This document shows positions 47,707 to 59,123 of a stretch of 64,000 bases of DNA, in pieces. The first letter of the stretch is position 1; every line of letters starts with the position of its first letter. The translations under genes and the position numbers were made by a program. Origin of the DNA: Eunapius fragilis. Lineage: Eukaryota > Porifera > Demospongiae > Spongillida > Spongillidae. The notes below the pieces were generated by a model. That model worked only from the letters and a program-made list of their open reading frames with translations. It did no database searches and was not told the origin of the DNA. The stretch covers positions 6,048,435 through 6,112,434 of the forward strand of contig OY811984.1 in NCBI GenBank assembly GCA_963681505.1. The letters run 5' to 3'.

Positions 47707-50700
47707 CATTGTTTTACCCTTTTTGCTGTAACGATCCCATATGTGGGCTCTGGAAGTATTTAGGTTAACACCTGATCAATCCATGGTTAAGCACATCACA
47801 CACACCCACACCTCACCCCAGTCATAACCAAGAATGCCTCACACCTCACAGCTTGCACATAAGTGCTGACCAGTAATGCAAGCAACACCATTAATTATCA
47901 CATGACCTGGCATTTCCTTATAAACTATCTGACCCCCCACCCGTGAAAATTATATTGTAAGGTACCAGTTTTATTTTTTCTTATGATATATATGGTGTTA
48001 ACATAACCCACCTGTGCCTCACACACCCACCTGTGCCTCACCCCCACCCACCTCCACTTGCCTACCACCCATGATAAATAAAAGCCCCTGAAACCAACAC
48101 CTGGCAGTGTTCTTTTAGTGTTTCTTTATCTGTGCTGAGCCAGCTATATAATTAGACCAGTGATTCACCCAAATGCATGCAATACATACTTACAATAAGA
48201 ACTCCACCCTCCTCCCTCCCTTTCCCCCCCCCCCCCCAACCAGGTAATTGAAAAGCTGACAAGGTACACAAACCTGTCTGCCTCATCCAGCACTAATATC
48301 TCAATGTTCTGGAGATTGAAGGAAGGTGTGTTGCGAATGTGGTCCACCAGACGCCCAGGTGTGGCAATAATGATGTCAGGGTTCTTCCGCAGGGCTACTT
48401 CCTGTCCTTTGTTCTCCAGACCACCTGAAACCAAAGCACAATACAGCCATGTGTAGTTTGATTCCTTGTGTATTCATGTTATGTTAATCAATAATGTTTA
48501 TCGCTAGATAATTAATAATAATTATAATAATTTTACTTGAAAAAGCAAGGATCAGGTTATTGGCAATGGTTATTAGCAATGTCTGGATAGAGACGATTAA
48601 ATGGACCGCCAGATTATTTTAATGTTTGAAAATGTTTGCAATGGGAACACATGAACAGAGGAATTCAGGACGGTCTAAATGGGTTCATGTGTTGGCCAGA
48701 GCAGAGCAGTGTGCGGCACACAAAGATGTTTCTTTCTCACCTGCTGCTAGACATATCTCCACTTTGGTGTGCTTGGAAAGTGACTTCGCAACAGAGAAAA
48801 CCTGCATGACAACATGATAACAAGCGTGCATGCGAAAAAGGTAAACACACGGTAATTACTGTGAAAAATGAAACTGAATGCCAAAGTAGACATTACTGGC
48901 ACACAGGTCTACATCAAAAGATCAGCCACATACCTGAATAGCTAGTTCCCTGGTTGGTACCACAACAAGTACACGTGTTACCCTCACACGGGTTGGTCGA
49001 TACAACAGTCTCTCCAGAATAGGAAGCATAAAAGCTGCTGTCTTACCTGCAAGATGGCAAACGCATGCAAACAACCCCACACAGGGGAAAGGGGGAGGGG
49101 GGGGGGGGGAATGGAAGATAGTAGTCAAGATGGGTGTGGCATGCCACGCCCACCTGTTCCAGTGGCTGCGCAGGCACATATGTCCTTGCCCACCAGAGCG
49201 ACAGGGATGGTGTTGGCTTGGATCGGGGTGGGAGACGTGAAGCCAAGGCTGTTCACGGCCTTCAGGAGGGGTCTGGACAGGTTCATGTCCGTAAAGTCAA
49301 CGTCAGACACTTGTGGGATGGACTCGTCAAAGAAAGTGCTTTTGTCCTCCTGCTAAAGTAACAGCAGTCAACAATACTGGTCAGCGCAGCATCATGCAAC
49401 AAACCTCTCCACCATCACTGGTTTCTGATTCAGTATCACCCTCCTCATCCTCTACCCCATCCTTGTCCTCCTCCCCATCCCGATCCTCTTCCCCATCCCG
49501 GTCCTTCTGATCACCATTGCTGTCCTTTCTGGAGGATGCAACCCTCTTCTCCCTCCTCTCCTCGGCCTACACACGTGATGTGGACATGTGAAATTAGTTC
49601 TCTTTCTTGTTAGGGGGCCCTTTCAAAATTTTGATTTGAAGACCCCTGCTCCCCTACAACACAACTCCTCCCCCTCGTCTATATGCTAGCTTACTTTTAA
49701 TCTCCTCATCTCCCGAGCTCTCGCTATCTTGACATCAAGAGATGTGAACTGTGACGGCTGTTGATAGGTTTATGTGATGGTGGAACACCCAGGTAAGAGG
49801 GAGATGTGGTGGGTCTTCATGTGGGGAGGTAAGAGGGAGGGTGTGGTGGGGCTTCATGTGGGGAGGTAAGAGGGAGGGTGGGGTGGGGCCTCATGTGGGG
49901 AGGTAAGAGGGAGGATGTGGTGGGTCTTCATGTGGGGAGGTAAGAGGGAGGGTGTGGTGGGGCTTCATGTGGGGAGGTAAGAGGGAGGGTGGGGTGGGGC
50001 CTCATGTGGGGAGGTAAGAGGGAGGATGTGGTGGGTCTTCATGTGGGGAGGTAAGAGGGAGGGTGTGGTGGGGCTTCATGTGGGGAGGTAAGAGGGAGGG
50101 TGGGGTGGGGCCTCATGTGGGGAGGTAAGAGGGAGGATGTGGTGGGGCCTCATGTGGGGAGGTAAGAGGGAGGGTGTGGTGGGGCTTCATGTGGGGAGGT
50201 AAGAGGGAGGGTGTGGTGGGGCTTCATGTGGGGAGGTAAGAGGGAGGTTGTGGTGGGCTTCATGTGGGGAGGTAAGAGGGAGGGTGTGGTGAGGCCTCAT
50301 GTGGGGAGGTAAGAGGGAGGGTGTGGTGGGGCTTCATGTGAGGAGGTAAGAGGGAGGGTGAGGTGGGGCTTCATGTGGGGAGGTAAGAGGGAGGGTGGGG
50401 CGGGGCCTCGTGTGGGGAGGTAAGAGGGAGGGTGTGGTGGGGCCCATGTGGGAGGTAAGAGGAAGGGTGTGGTGGGCCTCATGTGGGGAGGTAAGAGGGA
50501 GGGTGTGGTGGGGCCTCATGTGGGGAGGTAAGAAGGAGGGTGTGGTGGGGCTTCATGTGGGGAGGGTGTGGTGGGGCCTCAAGTGGGGAGGTAAGAGGAA
50601 GGGTGTGGTGGGCCTCATGTGGGGGGTAAGAGGAAGGGTGTGGTGGGCCTCATGTGGGAGGTAAGAGGGAGGGTGTGGTGGGGCCTCAAGTGGGGAGGTA

Positions 50701-51513
50701 AGAGGAAGGATGTGGTGGGGCCTCATGTAGGGAGATAAGAGGAAGGGTGTGGTGGGCCTCATGTGGGGAGGTAAGAGGGAGGGTGTGGTGGGGCCTCATG
50801 TGGGGAGGTGAGAGGGAGGGTGTGGTGGGGCTTCATGTGGGGAGGTAAGAGGGAGGGTGTGGTGGGCCTCATGTAGGGAGATAAGAGGGAGGGTGTGGTG
50901 GGCCTCATGTGGGAAGGTAAGAGGGAGGATGTGGTGGGGCCTCATGTGGGGAGGTGAGAGGGAGGGTGTGGTGGGGCTTCATGTGGGGAGGTAAGAGGGA
51001 GGGTGTGGTGGGCCTCATGTAGGGAGATAAGAGGGAGGGTGTGGTGGGCCTCATGTGGGAAGGTAAGAGGGAGGATGTGGTGGGGCCTCATGTGGGGAGG
51101 TGAGAGGGAGGGTGTGGTGGGGCTTCATGTGGGGAGGTAAGAGGGAGGGTGTGGTGGGGCCTCATGTGAGGGAGGATGTGGTGGGGCTTCATGTGGGGAG
51201 GTAAGAGGGAGGGTGTGGTGGGGCCTCATGTGGGAGGTGAGAGGGAGGGTGGACATACCTGGCCTTTGATGGCCATGTCCATCGCATCATTCATGTCCCA
51301 CGTAATACGCTCCCCGCCATCCACAGGAAACTCGAAGCCTTCGGCAAACTCTATGGACTTCTGGCTCTTGCGCACCGCCTGTAAACTCACGCTGAACCAA
51401 CTCGCTAGGCCAGTTATTCATACCATTTCGGTTTCAGAGTCGGAGCCTGCATCTTCTATTCCATTGACAACATCATCATCTTCGATCGTTGGAACGAAGT
51501 CAAGCGTAGCCAT
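42957..51513 (-). CDS. ddx27: DEAD-box RNA helicase DDX27 (Drs1 family)
   Basis: A nucleolar helicase for 60S ribosome assembly. Twenty exons join in frame to 765 aa: 51513-51424, 51378-51259, 49748-49695, 49566-49405, 49349-49154, 49046-48934, 48801-48741, 48424-48274, 47249-47150, 45541-45400, 45259-45123, 44596-44498, 44435-44353, 44299-44205, 44060-43975, 43879-43759, 43695-43628, 43563-43446, 43315-43231, 43173-42957. Motifs: Q ([10 protein letters not shown]), I (AATGTGKTAAF), Ia (PTRELAIQ), Ib (TPGRLVDH), II (LDEADRMLDE), III (LFSATM), IV (LVFLPTKK), V ([17 protein letters not shown]), VI ([13 protein letters not shown]). The N-terminus [14 protein letters not shown] and [13 protein letters not shown] are DDX27-specific; the tail is Lys/Gly-rich ([10 protein letters not shown]), fitting the nucleolus. 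It starts 174 bp from the divergent coiled-coil gene. Introns carry large repeats. Confidence 0.96.
44630..45065. repeat. CATCATACCATTACATCA-type repeat, DDX27 intron
   Basis: Nested repeats built from ACCATCACATCA, ACCATTACATCAT and ACCACCACTACACC, with higher-order blocks of about 57 bp. The repeat begins about 30 bp upstream of the exon at 44596. His/Thr-rich frames across it are artefacts. Confidence 0.93.
45542..47149. other. Large DDX27 intron with tandem block and A/T-rich sequence
   Basis: It contains two adjacent copies of a block of about 100 bp (about 45670-45775 and 45776-45866) sharing TGGGCCAAAT, ATTGCCAATTTGCA and CGCATCACGAGGCTATGATT. A (CA)n tract lies at 46297-46354. A solo MITE end, GTGCCCAGCAAAATCACCC, lies near 46871. 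No gene was recognised. Confidence 0.75.
49790..51245. repeat. 37-bp minisatellite in DDX27 intron 2
   Basis: About 39 copies of a 37-bp unit containing GTGGGGAGGTAAGAGGGAGG and GTGTGGTGGGGCTTCAT, with higher-order repetition (blocks of three units near 49800-50130 and a block of about 125 bp near 50770-51130). The plus strand is G-rich. Units carry AGGTAAGAG, a strong donor-like sequence, but on the strand opposite to DDX27. Confidence 0.95.
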
Positions 51514-51687
51514 CTCATTGATCAGTACAGTTTAATTATTTGTGCATGTACATGTTGGCAACGTGTACCACGTGTGTGATATTCTAAAGTCACGTGCGCT
51601 TACGTCAGACGCACGAAATTTGAATTTCGAAATCGTTGACAGTCGTTAGGACGGTACATGATTACTAGTGCTTGCTAACTGAAACAT
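51514..51687. promoter_or_regulatory. 174-bp bidirectional promoter, DDX27 / coiled-coil gene
   Basis: The start codons of DDX27 (minus, 51513) and the coiled-coil gene (plus, 51688) are separated by only 174 bp, so one core region must drive both. It contains ACCACGTG and TCACGTGCG near 51570-51600. Factor binding is not shown. Confidence 0.6.
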
Positions 51688-52138
51688 ATGGCTACAACCT
51701 CAAGGCAAGCGTTTGAGAGACTCCAAGATGAGAACAGGGGGATTTGCCAGAAGTTGGCGGACACGGAGAATGAACTGGCGAGGAAGGAAAACGAATTGAA
51801 AGCGGCTAATGCAAGGTATTATGGGTGCTGCAAGTAAAACTATGGATCTAATGTACCCTTCCCCCCCCCCCCCCCCCCCCCCCTTTCTCCTCCGCAACCC
51901 TTTCAGAAAGACAGAGCTTCTTAACGACTTGTGTGAACTGCAGCGGAAGATTAAAGACCTGAAGGCGCAGCTGGAAAAGGCAGAAAACCTAGAAATGGAG
52001 GCAAGAGCAGCGGCCCACGATTCGCAACAAGTGCTGGAGCATCTGCAGGCCAGCGTGAGGGACCAGACAGCCTCGTCCAAGTCCTCCATCGCAGCCCTTC
52101 AGCAAGAAATCAGGTCGCTGAAAACAAAGTGAGTCAAC

Positions 52139-52174
<36 letters not shown>

Positions 52175-55006
52175 CACACACACACGCATCCACATGCACG
52201 CACACAAACACGTACACAGCACACACACACAACACACACACACACACTTACCCCACTACCTGCATCTTATGTACTTCACAGACTCACAGAGAAGGAGGAG
52301 CAGTATGACAGCATGCAGGCCAAACTCCACCAGAGGGAGGAGCGGCTCCACGACTTGGAGATGGACAAGAACAAGCAGGGCAGGGAGGGATCGTCAAAGA
52401 TCACCAACCTCACAGAGTCCCTGGCACAATCCAAACACGCAAATGCTCAGCTGTTGGAGGAAAATGCAGCACTGAAGCGCAACGAGCAGGAGCTGGTTAA
52501 AAAGTGCGAGCTCTTGGAGCAGAGGTACAACGAACTCAGCAGCAGCAGTAGCTACAACAAGGCCAAACCCTGCCAGAGGTGTGCGGACAGGGAGCTGCAC
52601 CAAACGCCCGCACGAATAAGGTCGTGCTCCACCCCCGTGAAGGTCGTACCCGAGCAGTCCCAGGTCGACACCCTGCAGCTCGAGAACGCCCAGCTGAAGC
52701 AGGACCTCCAGTGCATCCAGGTCAACTTCCAGCTCACCTGCCAGAAGTCCACGCAGTTCAAGCAGGAGCTCAAGGAAGCCCAACAGGTCCTGTCCGACCT
52801 CCAGGCGGACCTGGAACGGGCCCTCTCTTCCAAAGAGGAAGCCGAGCACAAGGTCGAAGAGATGCGACTGGCCCTGCTGAACAAGTCCGAGTCTGACCTT
52901 GGCGGGAAGCAGAGGTCAGCCCAGGTGCAAAAGGAGATGGCGGCCCTCAGGGACCAGCTAGACAACTTTGAGCAGCAGAACCGCGACCTTCAGTCCAAGT
53001 TGAAGAGCGAGTCGTCGCAAGGCTTGCAGGCAAAGGACCAGCTGCTGAGGTTGGAAGCAAGAATCAAGACCCTCACCAACGACAAGGTGAAGGTCGAGAG
53101 TGATCTGGTGGTGGCGCAGAGTCAGCTGATCCAGCTGAACGAACAGCTGTCACTACAGCTGGCGTCCAGCACCAATCAGGGCAGGCTCCAGAGACAGGCG
53201 GTTGAGAGCATAGAGGCGTACGAACAGAAACTGTTGGCAGCGAGGACGGCACAAGAGAGCTGCCAGCAGCAGATGGATGGCTTGCAAAGAGTCATTGAAG
53301 ACTTGCAGTCTCAACTTGATTTGTTGACTGAGCTCAATAAGTCACAGGAAGCCAAGATTAGTGCCTTGGAAGCGTCCAATCAGATGCTAAGTAATGCCAG
53401 GAAGGAGAAGGATCCACTGTTTTTAAAAGAGATTGATGAACTTAAATGCAAATTGGCTGAACTAACTGATGAAAAGCAGGCCATCGAAACTGAGCAGGCA
53501 AATCTAACTGATGCCCAACAAAAATCAGAACTACACATTCAGGACTTGACCAAGGCCAACAAGAAGCTCCAGCGAGAAACAAACCACAACTGGGAGCTGT
53601 CCAAGAAACTCCAAAAGGAACTTGAAAAGTACGAGTCCAACTATCTGAAGTCAGAGGAGGACTGCCAGGAGAAGAGCCAGCAGTTGGCGAGGGCCTCGAG
53701 GGAGGCTGAAGATGCCAAGCTTGAGCTGGTGAACGTCAAGAAGGCCAAAGAGGTGTACGAGGAGCAGGTCAGCAAGCTGATGAGGCACGTTGAGGAGCTG
53801 GAGCAAACAGACTTTGTGCTGAATTCAAAGCTAAATGATGTCCAGCTTGAGGCCAATGGCGCTAAGGTAGCCCAGTCGGAAGCCCAGAGGAAGCTTGAGG
53901 AAGCACTGAAGAAGTACCAGACCATGGAGACCACATACCTGGAGAATGCAGCTCAGGTGAAGAGGCTCCAGGTTGAAACGGAGCTGATGGAGCAAGAGAA
54001 CACGACACTTCTCTCCCAGATCAACTCTCTATCCGAGATGCTGGCCACCAGGAATGCGAAGACGGAAGAGCTGCAGGCCCAGATCACCAGGTATGAGATG
54101 GAGAGCAAGGATATTGTGGTGAGGGTGTGTGAGCTGGAGGAGGAGCACGGACGGTGCAAGGATGTCAGAGAGCAGCTGCAGAACCAGGTCAACGACCTCA
54201 AGGATGCCCTGGCAGCTGCACAAGAACGCTCTAGGGTAGGTGACAGCGCTGTCTCTTCAGCTAAGTTGGACGTGAAGCAAGTGCAGGAGTACAACGCTGC
54301 CCTTGAGGCAGTGAACAGCGACCTGCAGCAGAAGATCCAGAACCAGTACGCCAAAATGGAAGAGCTGACTTCGACCAATGAGTTGCAAGAGAAAAAGCTT
54401 CGTGATGCAGAGCAGTTGTTGAAAGTGAAGGAGTCGCTGCTGAAGGATGCACTGGATGATGCAAAGTTTGCCGCAAACAATGCACAAGATACCCAGGCAT
54501 TGTTGAGAAACAGACTGGACACAATGGAATCTAAGCTTTATGAGCTGAAGAAGACCTTTGATGATGCAGAGAGGGACAAGAAGGACCTCTGTGATGAGCT
54601 GTTGCAGATCCAAGCAGAGCTCAAGGAAGAGAGGCACTCCAGCAAGACCGTGCAGAGTGAGAGGGATGCTTTGGTAGAGAAGTGGGAACGTGCAAAGGTT
54701 GAGGTTGACACGCTGAAGGATAAGTTGTCACTTTCACAGCAGAGCTTGGATGAGGCCAAGAGAGATCTGGCACAGGAGAAGGAGCACCTGGCAGAGACAG
54801 AGCGTGACAAGTGTCTGTATTCAACCAAAGTGAGTCAGCTTGAAGAGCAGTATCAGCAGCTTAAGGACAAAACATTAACCCTTTTGGATGACAGTGATGA
54901 GAATAGAGCACCAAAGAGAGTCAAAAGAGACATTACGGGACACGCCAAGGGTCCTCTTAAATCCAAACCTAAGAGTGCTCTAAAACCTATTCAGAACGTC
55001 AAATAA
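51688..55006 (+). CDS. Large coiled-coil protein, 1024 aa, family uncertain
   Basis: Three exons: 51688-51815, 51907-52128, 52282-55006. Nearly the whole length is heptad-rich Glu/Gln/Leu/Lys coiled coil. A break at about residue 200-230 holds CQRCADRELHQTPARIR and TPVK motifs. The C-terminus is basic and non-coiled (APKRVKRD, KSKPKSALKPIQNVK), with KRVKR a possible nuclear localisation signal. The TP sites and basic tail would fit a cell-cycle, kinetochore or spindle coiled-coil protein (CENP-F-like layout), but no signature domain supports a specific family, and low-complexity coils mimic each other. The start ATG fits the reading frame just after the shared promoter. The big third exon (2725 bp) is uninterrupted. 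A (CA)n tract fills intron 2 and a poly-C tract intron 1. Confidence 0.85.
51859..51884. repeat. Poly-C tract upstream of a 3' splice site
   Basis: About 25 consecutive C in the 91-bp intron 1 of the coiled-coil gene, ending about 22 bp before the acceptor at 51907, followed by TTTCTCCTCC. It forms the polypyrimidine tract. Confidence 0.93.
52139..52250. repeat. (CA)n microsatellite
   Basis: CA repeat with CG and TC interruptions filling most of the 153-bp intron 2 of the coiled-coil gene. Confidence 0.95.
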
Positions 55007-55243
55007 ACCTAAACCTACCTACACACAAACACATACACATTGAAACAATTTTTTAATATTACTTTTTTTTCCCCCCCATGCAATGAGTGATACAAGGGCA
55101 CTCGATCCATCTTGTTTGTTATACAGCATGGCTACTGTGTATCCCAGGTGTATGTTAACAGTCAGCAAAAAAATACATAATATTTGATTTTTGTGAAAAA
55201 TTGACAAGTTGTTCAAGGCACATGGCAAGCACAGCAGACGTGT

Positions 55244-56563
55244 TCATCGCAGCTGCACTCTCAGCTGCTTCACCACACCATCCCTCACATTGTTCTGCAG
55301 CTGGTTTATCTCCTCATTGGTGACGGTGCTATCCATGGAGCGGTACATGATACGATAGCAGTGACTGTCCTGTTTTGTCTTTGGGTGGGTGAATTTATCC
55401 ACCAGTTGCACTCGTTCCACCAGGTCCCCTCCAATGGACCGCACCACATCATAGAAGTCATTGCAGCTGAACTCGCTGGGGACCCAGAAGGAGATGTCTT
55501 TGTAGCACGCCGGGTACTTGCTGAACGGTGCAAAGGTTACGTTGGTCTTGGGATCGACGCCCACAGACTGAAACTGCTGCAGGAACCTTGGGTCATGGCT
55601 CCATAGCAGCCTAATGTCTTGGATTCCAAAGAGCAGCATTGCCAGGCGGTCCAGGCCCAGCCCGAAGGCCCAGCCGATCTTATTGGCTGCTCCCCCGCTG
55701 GCTAAAATGTGGTGTCTCATGATCCCTGAACCCAGTATTTCCATCCACTCGCCTTGGAACTTTATCTCCATTTCGTAAGACGGGTGGGTGAACGGGAAAT
55801 AGCACGGGTTCCATCGAGACTCGATGTTCGGTCCGAAAAGGTCTCTCACGAGAGCTTCAACCGTGCTCTTCAGGCTGAACTCCGCCAGCTTAACAGCGTC
55901 GATGGTGTGTTCCATTTGCCTGTCCGCAGTTTCTGCATCGCCGGACTGATCGAACAGCTGCAGTTCCGCGCGCCCGCCGTTCTGTCCCGCGAAGAGTTCG
56001 TCTCGCGTAAAAAGTCGTACTCCCTCCATCTGGTGGAAAACAGGATAGTGTGTGGAGTCGATTTCGTCTCGTCTGTACACGTCGCCGGTGACAAGAAACC
56101 GGTCGAGACCGGACTTGATGAGGTCCCGCTGGTGTGCGGACGTGTGTGAGCGTAGAAGCGTGGTGGCGTTTATGTAGTAGTTGTCCGCTTTGCTCCTGGC
56201 TGGGTGGTCGCGTGGAGTGAGGAGGCTGTCAAAGTTTTGCTCCGTGGTCACCACGGGACTGATGTTGTCAACGTGGGTGAACATGGCGCTCCCGGTGCGA
56301 GCGACGTGCTTCTTGTGGAAGTGGTGCACCACGCGGTCCTTAATTATCTTAACGGGATGGTGCGGGATATGGTGGAGCCTCCGTTCCACTTTGCTGAGGA
56401 TGGAAGCTGGGACGTTCGACATTGAATCCTTGGAATAGGTACTGCTGAGAACTTCCAGTGTATCGGACGCACTGCTGGAGTATGCGGATGGCAGGTGTCT
56501 TGAAGGAAATTTCCTTCTTGTCAATGCGAGCATCGCTGACTGTAAATTTTTAATCTGGATCAT
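55244..56563 (-). CDS. fars2: Mitochondrial phenylalanyl-tRNA synthetase alpha/FARS2 type
   Basis: A monomeric class II synthetase that charges mitochondrial tRNA-Phe. A single uninterrupted frame of 439 aa (human protein about 451). The N-terminus (MIQIKNLQSAMLALTRRKFP) is basic without acidic residues, as expected for a mitochondrial presequence. The catalytic core has HHPVKIIKDRV, FTHVDNISPVVTTEQNFDSL, LRSHTSAHQRDLI, GDVYRRDEIDSTHYPVFHQM, a motif-2-like FPFTHPSYEMEI, GSGIMRHHIL and motif 3 GWAFGLGLDRLAMLLFGIQD. The C-terminal 95 residues (KYPACYKDISFWVP onward) form the anticodon-binding FDX-ACB domain. It is intronless among intron-rich neighbours, so it may descend from a retrocopy or have lost its introns. 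It converges on the coiled-coil gene (237 bp between stops). Confidence 0.97.
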   Translation of the reverse strand: MIQIKNLQSAMLALTRRKFPSRHLPSAYSSSASDTLEVLSSTYSKDSMSNVPASILSKVERRLHHIPHHPVKIIKDRVVHHFHKKHVARTGSAMFTHVDNISPVVTTEQNFDSLLTPRDHPARSKADNYYINATTLLRSHTSAHQRDLIKSGLDRFLVTGDVYRRDEIDSTHYPVFHQMEGVRLFTRDELFAGQNGGRAELQLFDQSGDAETADRQMEHTIDAVKLAEFSLKSTVEALVRDLFGPNIESRWNPCYFPFTHPSYEMEIKFQGEWMEILGSGIMRHHILASGGAANKIGWAFGLGLDRLAMLLFGIQDIRLLWSHDPRFLQQFQSVGVDPKTNVTFAPFSKYPACYKDISFWVPSEFSCNDFYDVVRSIGGDLVERVQLVDKFTHPKTKQDSHCYRIMYRSMDSTVTNEEINQLQNNVRDGVVKQLRVQLR

Positions 56564-57223
56564 TGCTATAGCGCTATTTGTGTATCGTTATTGGGAACGC
56601 TTTCTATTTGAAGCTCCCGGTGGTAGTTAATTAATAAGTTTCATTTTATAAATTAAAAAAAAAAGAAGATATAGTACGCATGCGTGTTGCATTTTTGTGA
56701 CGAGACAACGTTGGGTAGGTGAGGATGGTGTAGTTTTAACAACTCTTAAAAGTGTTCGGTGTTTTGTAGTGAAAATGGGAGCGTTCTTTGCGTGTTTGTA
56801 TGTGCGTGGCATTACTGGACGCGTAGTTGTATTAAGATGGTGTGTGTGTGTTCGTACACCTGGGCTTTAGAAATTGTGTCTAGCACAGCATGAAGGGCAT
56901 AGATGTAGATATGCGATCCCACTGTAGTTATGTGTAAAGGCGTAGATGGATTACCATTTTAACTATGGGTATAGAAACATAGATCGGATCGCCATGTCCT
57001 CGTAGATTGGATTGATGGGTATAGGCGTAGATTGGATTGAGTTGTAGAGATGGGTATAGGCGTAGATTGGATTGAGTTGTAGAGATGGGTATAGGCGTAG
57101 ATTGGATCCCGTACGGATGAGTTACCCTTGGGTACCGTGAAACGGGACTTTTTGTGAATAGCTCACACTCTGACAAGGACTCTTGTTTCAGACACAAACT
57201 CAAAACACCCCCCCAAATAAAAA
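56564..57223. promoter_or_regulatory. Divergent intergenic region FARS2 / RRM gene
   Basis: A 660-bp head-to-head gap. It includes three copies of a 35-bp unit (GGGTATAGGCGTAGATTGGA, 57017-57121) shortly before the RRM start codon. No TATA box is identified. Confidence 0.5.
57017..57121. repeat. 35-bp tandem repeat, 3 copies
   Basis: Starts at 57017, 57052 and 57087; the copies are nearly identical. Related half-units (TAGATTGG, TAGATCGG) extend upstream to 56940. It sits about 100 bp from the start codon at 57224, in the likely promoter or 5' UTR. Confidence 0.9.
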
Positions 57224-58552
57224 ATGTCCAAATACGGCCACGCAGTTCTCTTAAAGGGGCTACCTTTCTCTGTTAAGGAAGAAGATATCAAAACTTTTTT
57301 CAAGTCCATATCGCTTCCAACCACATCCATTCACATCATACGTTACACTGATGGAAAGGGCTGTGGCATCGGCTTTGTGGAACTTAAGAGCCAAGAAGAA
57401 GTTGACTTGGCCCTCTTGGCCGACCGTAACCACATTGGGGCTAGGTACGTGGAGGTATCGGCGGCATCCCTAGCTGATCTCCAGTTGATCAGGAGGTCGG
57501 CCGCAGCGGGGCACACGCCAAACGAGCTGTACAAACTGGCCAGCCAAAAGCCCTCGAGGGGTGGCGGCGGCAGGACAAACGGGCGCGAACGGTCTCCCGT
57601 TAGACCCCCAAAATCTCGGTTTGTTTATATCCAGGGGATACCCAACGATCATAATTACAAGGAAGTCAGGAAGTTTTTTTCTGGGTGCATTATCGGAAAG
57701 AATTGTGTTAGCCTGGTGCGAGGGCCGAATGGTGTATTTCGCGGTGACGGATTTGTCGAATTTCTGAGCGTTGAGGCTGCCCAGAAGGCTTTGGAGAGAG
57801 ATGGGTGCGTGATGAACGGTCATCCAATCAAAGTGAGGCCCTCGTCGGAGGAAGAAGCCCTGCAGGTCCTTGGAGACTCCTGGAGTCCCGCGCACTCCTC
57901 ACCGTCCGGAAGGCACAGGGATGACTATGGTAATACCTACCAGGATGAGGATAGTTATTTGTCTCGTCAGGATAGATGGGAGGGCAGGTTGGGTCCAGCG
58001 GACAGGAGAAACTACGACTCCCTTCACTCCGACACCCGACCCTATCCGCTATTGGAGTCACCTATACCCCTCTTCCCCCCCACCGAATCCATCAGGCCGC
58101 TCCTCTCTCCCCCCGCAGAGGAATATTCTTACGGTGGGCCACGCCCACTTGAGCTGTACCAGGGGATCACCGAGTCCCGCGATGGATATCGCACCCCTTC
58201 CTTCATCGCGCAACGTGAAGCCCTGCAGATCAACCACCACTCCCTTTTGAGCAGCAGGCTTCGTCCCCGCGACGACATCGGCGTGGCCCAACCCTCGCGG
58301 GGGCGGAGGGAGGCCTCGGTGGTTGTTCGTCTTGAGGGGCTTCCCTATAGTGCTACCATCACTGACATTGTCAATTTTTTCAACGGGTTTGATGTTACGT
58401 ACGATGATGTGAGAATCCATTGCAGAGAAGATGGGAGCCCAAGTGGGAAGGCTTTTGTGACCATGAGGTCGGATTGGTTGGCCAAGTCTGCCATTCATGA
58501 ATTAGACAGGCACTACATCATGGGACGATACATTGAGCTGTACTTGGTTTGA
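57224..58552 (+). CDS. Three-RRM RNA-binding protein (RBM12 / hnRNP H-F-like quasi-RRMs)
   Basis: An intronless frame of 442 aa. RRM1 (about 5-85) has LLKGLPFSVKEEDIKTFF, GCGIGFVELKSQEEVDLAL and DRNHIGARYVEV. RRM2 (about 130-210) has VYIQGIPNDHNYKEVRKFF and GDGFVEFLSVEAAQKAL. RRM3 (about 365-442) has VVRLEGLPYSATITDIVNFF, GKAFVTMRSDWLAKSA and the terminal RYIELYLV. The GLP[FY] RNP2 and RYVEV/RYIEL ends are typical of the hnRNP H/F, ESRP and RBM12 group, which regulate splicing. The 150-aa linker is Arg/Pro/Tyr-rich (RPPKSRF, RYD-like repeats) without SR runs. Which subfamily it belongs to cannot be decided from motifs alone. Stops of this gene and CIBAR1 are 197 bp apart. Confidence 0.9.
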   Translation: MSKYGHAVLLKGLPFSVKEEDIKTFFKSISLPTTSIHIIRYTDGKGCGIGFVELKSQEEVDLALLADRNHIGARYVEVSAASLADLQLIRRSAAAGHTPNELYKLASQKPSRGGGGRTNGRERSPVRPPKSRFVYIQGIPNDHNYKEVRKFFSGCIIGKNCVSLVRGPNGVFRGDGFVEFLSVEAAQKALERDGCVMNGHPIKVRPSSEEEALQVLGDSWSPAHSSPSGRHRDDYGNTYQDEDSYLSRQDRWEGRLGPADRRNYDSLHSDTRPYPLLESPIPLFPPTESIRPLLSPPAEEYSYGGPRPLELYQGITESRDGYRTPSFIAQREALQINHHSLLSSRLRPRDDIGVAQPSRGRREASVVVRLEGLPYSATITDIVNFFNGFDVTYDDVRIHCREDGSPSGKAFVTMRSDWLAKSAIHELDRHYIMGRYIELYLV

Positions 58553-58749
58553 AGAGTTATGTGTAGAGCATATCACTAAAAACTGGGACATTTGTCTTTG
58601 TGTTTTACCTTCCATTTGTAAATTTTACATTTAAAGCAAACAATTTATGTGAAGGCATTTGAGTGGCAGGCAATCAAATTGTATAACAGGTGTGAAGAGA
58701 TGGAGGGGAAGGGGGCGAAGAGTTATGATGGTGGGAAGGGGGTAAAGAG

Positions 58750-59079
58750 TTATGGTGGTGGGGAAGGGGATCTTCTGGTGAGGGTGCCTGACTCTTCACC
58801 TTGCCCTTGGTCACGACTGCTCTGCTTTCGTGGGTCAAAACCCTTGTGGAAAAGCTATTGTGAGGGGAGGATAAGCAAGTGGTAAATTACCATGGTGATA
58901 GGTATTTAGTTATTAACATCACGGCATGAAACATCTGGTCAGTATTAGGAAATGTAAATCATACCTCAACCACTTCATCCTCATTCATGGATTGAATATG
59001 CTGAAATGCAACTGTGAACAGCTCCAACGCTTTGGCGTGAAATGCCATATTGGCATAAACATATTCACCAAGTACAACC

Positions 59080-59123
<44 letters not shown>

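Noticed and set aside
57470-58498. Antisense frames of 141-146 aa over the RRM gene
   Set aside because: Shadows of the real plus-strand frame, with no motif.
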